The position numbers and the translations under genes were made by a program. From Lachnospiraceae bacterium UBA4348 (GTDB taxonomy: Bacteria; Bacillota; Clostridia; Lachnospirales; Lachnospiraceae): 7,215 bases of DNA. The DNA is taken from contig DGTA01000064.1 of assembly GCA_002394165.1 (NCBI GenBank), positions 31,238-38,452 on the forward strand, read 5' to 3'. The notes under the pieces are model-generated. The model was not told the DNA's origin. It searched no databases and saw only the letters and a list, made by a program, of their open reading frames with translations. This document shows positions 6,614 through 7,215 of this stretch, in pieces; position 1 is the stretch's first letter; each line of letters begins with the position of its first letter.

Positions 6614-7215
6614 ATGAAATACAGGCAAGATCGAAGAGGAGAACAGTTGTCGGTCCTTGGCTTTGGCTGCATGCGTTTTAACAGAAAGGGAAGCGGAATC
6701 GATATTCCGGAAGCCGAGAAGGAAATCTTAAGGGCGATCGAACTGGGCGTCAATTACTTTGACACGGCTTACCTTTACCCCGGAAGCGAAGCCGCTCTCG
6801 GTGAGATCGTGGAGCGGAACCATGTGAGGGAAAAGATCCATATCGCCACCAAGCTGCCGCAGTACCTGATCGGCAGCAGGGCGGCCATCGACCGGTTCTT
6901 TGATGAAGAACTGTCCAGGCTGCGGACAAACTATGTGGATTACTACCTGATGCACATGCTGACGGATATCGAGGCGTGGAACAAGCTGAAAAAGCTCGGG
7001 ATCGAGGAATGGATCGCCGAGAAAAAGGCTTCCTGGCAGATCAGGCAGATCGGCTTCTCATTCCACGGAAACACAGACATGTTCCTCCAGATCCTGAATG
7101 CCTATGACTGGGATTTCTGCCAGGTCCAGTACAATTACATGGACGAATTCTCTCAGGCAGGCCGCAGCGGTGTGGAAGCGGCAGCCGCGAAGGGGATCCC
7201 GGTGATCATCATGGA
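6614..7215 (+). CDS. Aldo/keto reductase, 3' end outside window
   Basis: The first 200 codons are visible and the frame is still open at the window edge. The protein shows a complete aldo/keto reductase tetrad: D50 and Y55 in NYFDTAYLYPGSE, K80 in IATKLP, and H114 in YYLMHML. GFGCMRF (16-22), RLRTNYVDYY (102-111) and IRQIGFSFHG in the last third fit the fold, an (alpha/beta)8 barrel that reduces carbonyls with NAD(P)H. The sequence style matches a clostridial subgroup that often carries a C-terminal ferredoxin-like [4Fe-4S] domain, which would lie beyond the window; that part is inference. AAAGGA at 6601-6606 lies 7 bases before the ATG. The 34-base gap after pepT shows no terminator, so it may share the transcript, though it has its own good ribosome site. 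The substrate cannot be predicted. Confidence 0.93.
   Translation, partial: MKYRQDRRGEQLSVLGFGCMRFNRKGSGIDIPEAEKEILRAIELGVNYFDTAYLYPGSEAALGEIVERNHVREKIHIATKLPQYLIGSRAAIDRFFDEELSRLRTNYVDYYLMHMLTDIEAWNKLKKLGIEEWIAEKKASWQIRQIGFSFHGNTDMFLQILNAYDWDFCQVQYNYMDEFSQAGRSGVEAAAAKGIPVIIM

Overview
All nine genes in this window lie on the + strand and are packed tightly. The gaps run from a 4-base overlap to about 34 bases, and I see no hairpin followed by a U-run that would end transcription. No stretch over 300 bases lacks a gene, and I see no RNA gene, mobile element, CRISPR array or long repeat. The G+C-rich codon use, purine-rich AGGAG-type ribosome binding sites, one TTG start, the Gram-positive TarI/TarJ pair and the character of the peptidases and aldo/keto reductase suggest a Clostridia-type Firmicute, probably Lachnospiraceae-like. 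That placement is inference from remembered family resemblance.

Bases 1-3047 are a cell-envelope block. It holds the 3' end of a GtrA-family membrane protein, a GtrB/DPM1-like polyprenyl-phosphate glycosyltransferase, a TarI-type ribitol-5-phosphate cytidylyltransferase, and a TarJ-type ribulose-5-phosphate reductase. TarJ plus TarI would make CDP-ribitol. The GtrA/GtrB pair would make a lipid-linked sugar and move it across the membrane. Together they suggest a ribitol-phosphate glycan (teichoic-acid-like or capsular) decorated outside the cell. The polymerase and the final glycosyltransferase are not in the window.

Bases 3049-3914 hold a small GIY-YIG nuclease-fold protein (UPF0213/YhbQ type) and a divergent guanylate-kinase-like P-loop protein. 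They are joined by an ATGA stop/start overlap and sit 1 base after tarJ. The kinase-like protein appears to lack some residues that read the guanine base in classical guanylate kinases, so its substrate is open.

Bases 3941-6579 hold two zinc peptidases 2 bases apart: an M18 aminopeptidase and peptidase T (M20B). They would act together on small peptides in the cytoplasm. From 6614 to the window edge is the N-terminal part of an aldo/keto reductase with a complete catalytic tetrad.

Most genes here belong to well-known families, and I do not see a clearly new system. The points most worth a second look are the divergent kinase, its coupling to the nuclease gene, and the combination of GtrA/GtrB with TarI/TarJ.
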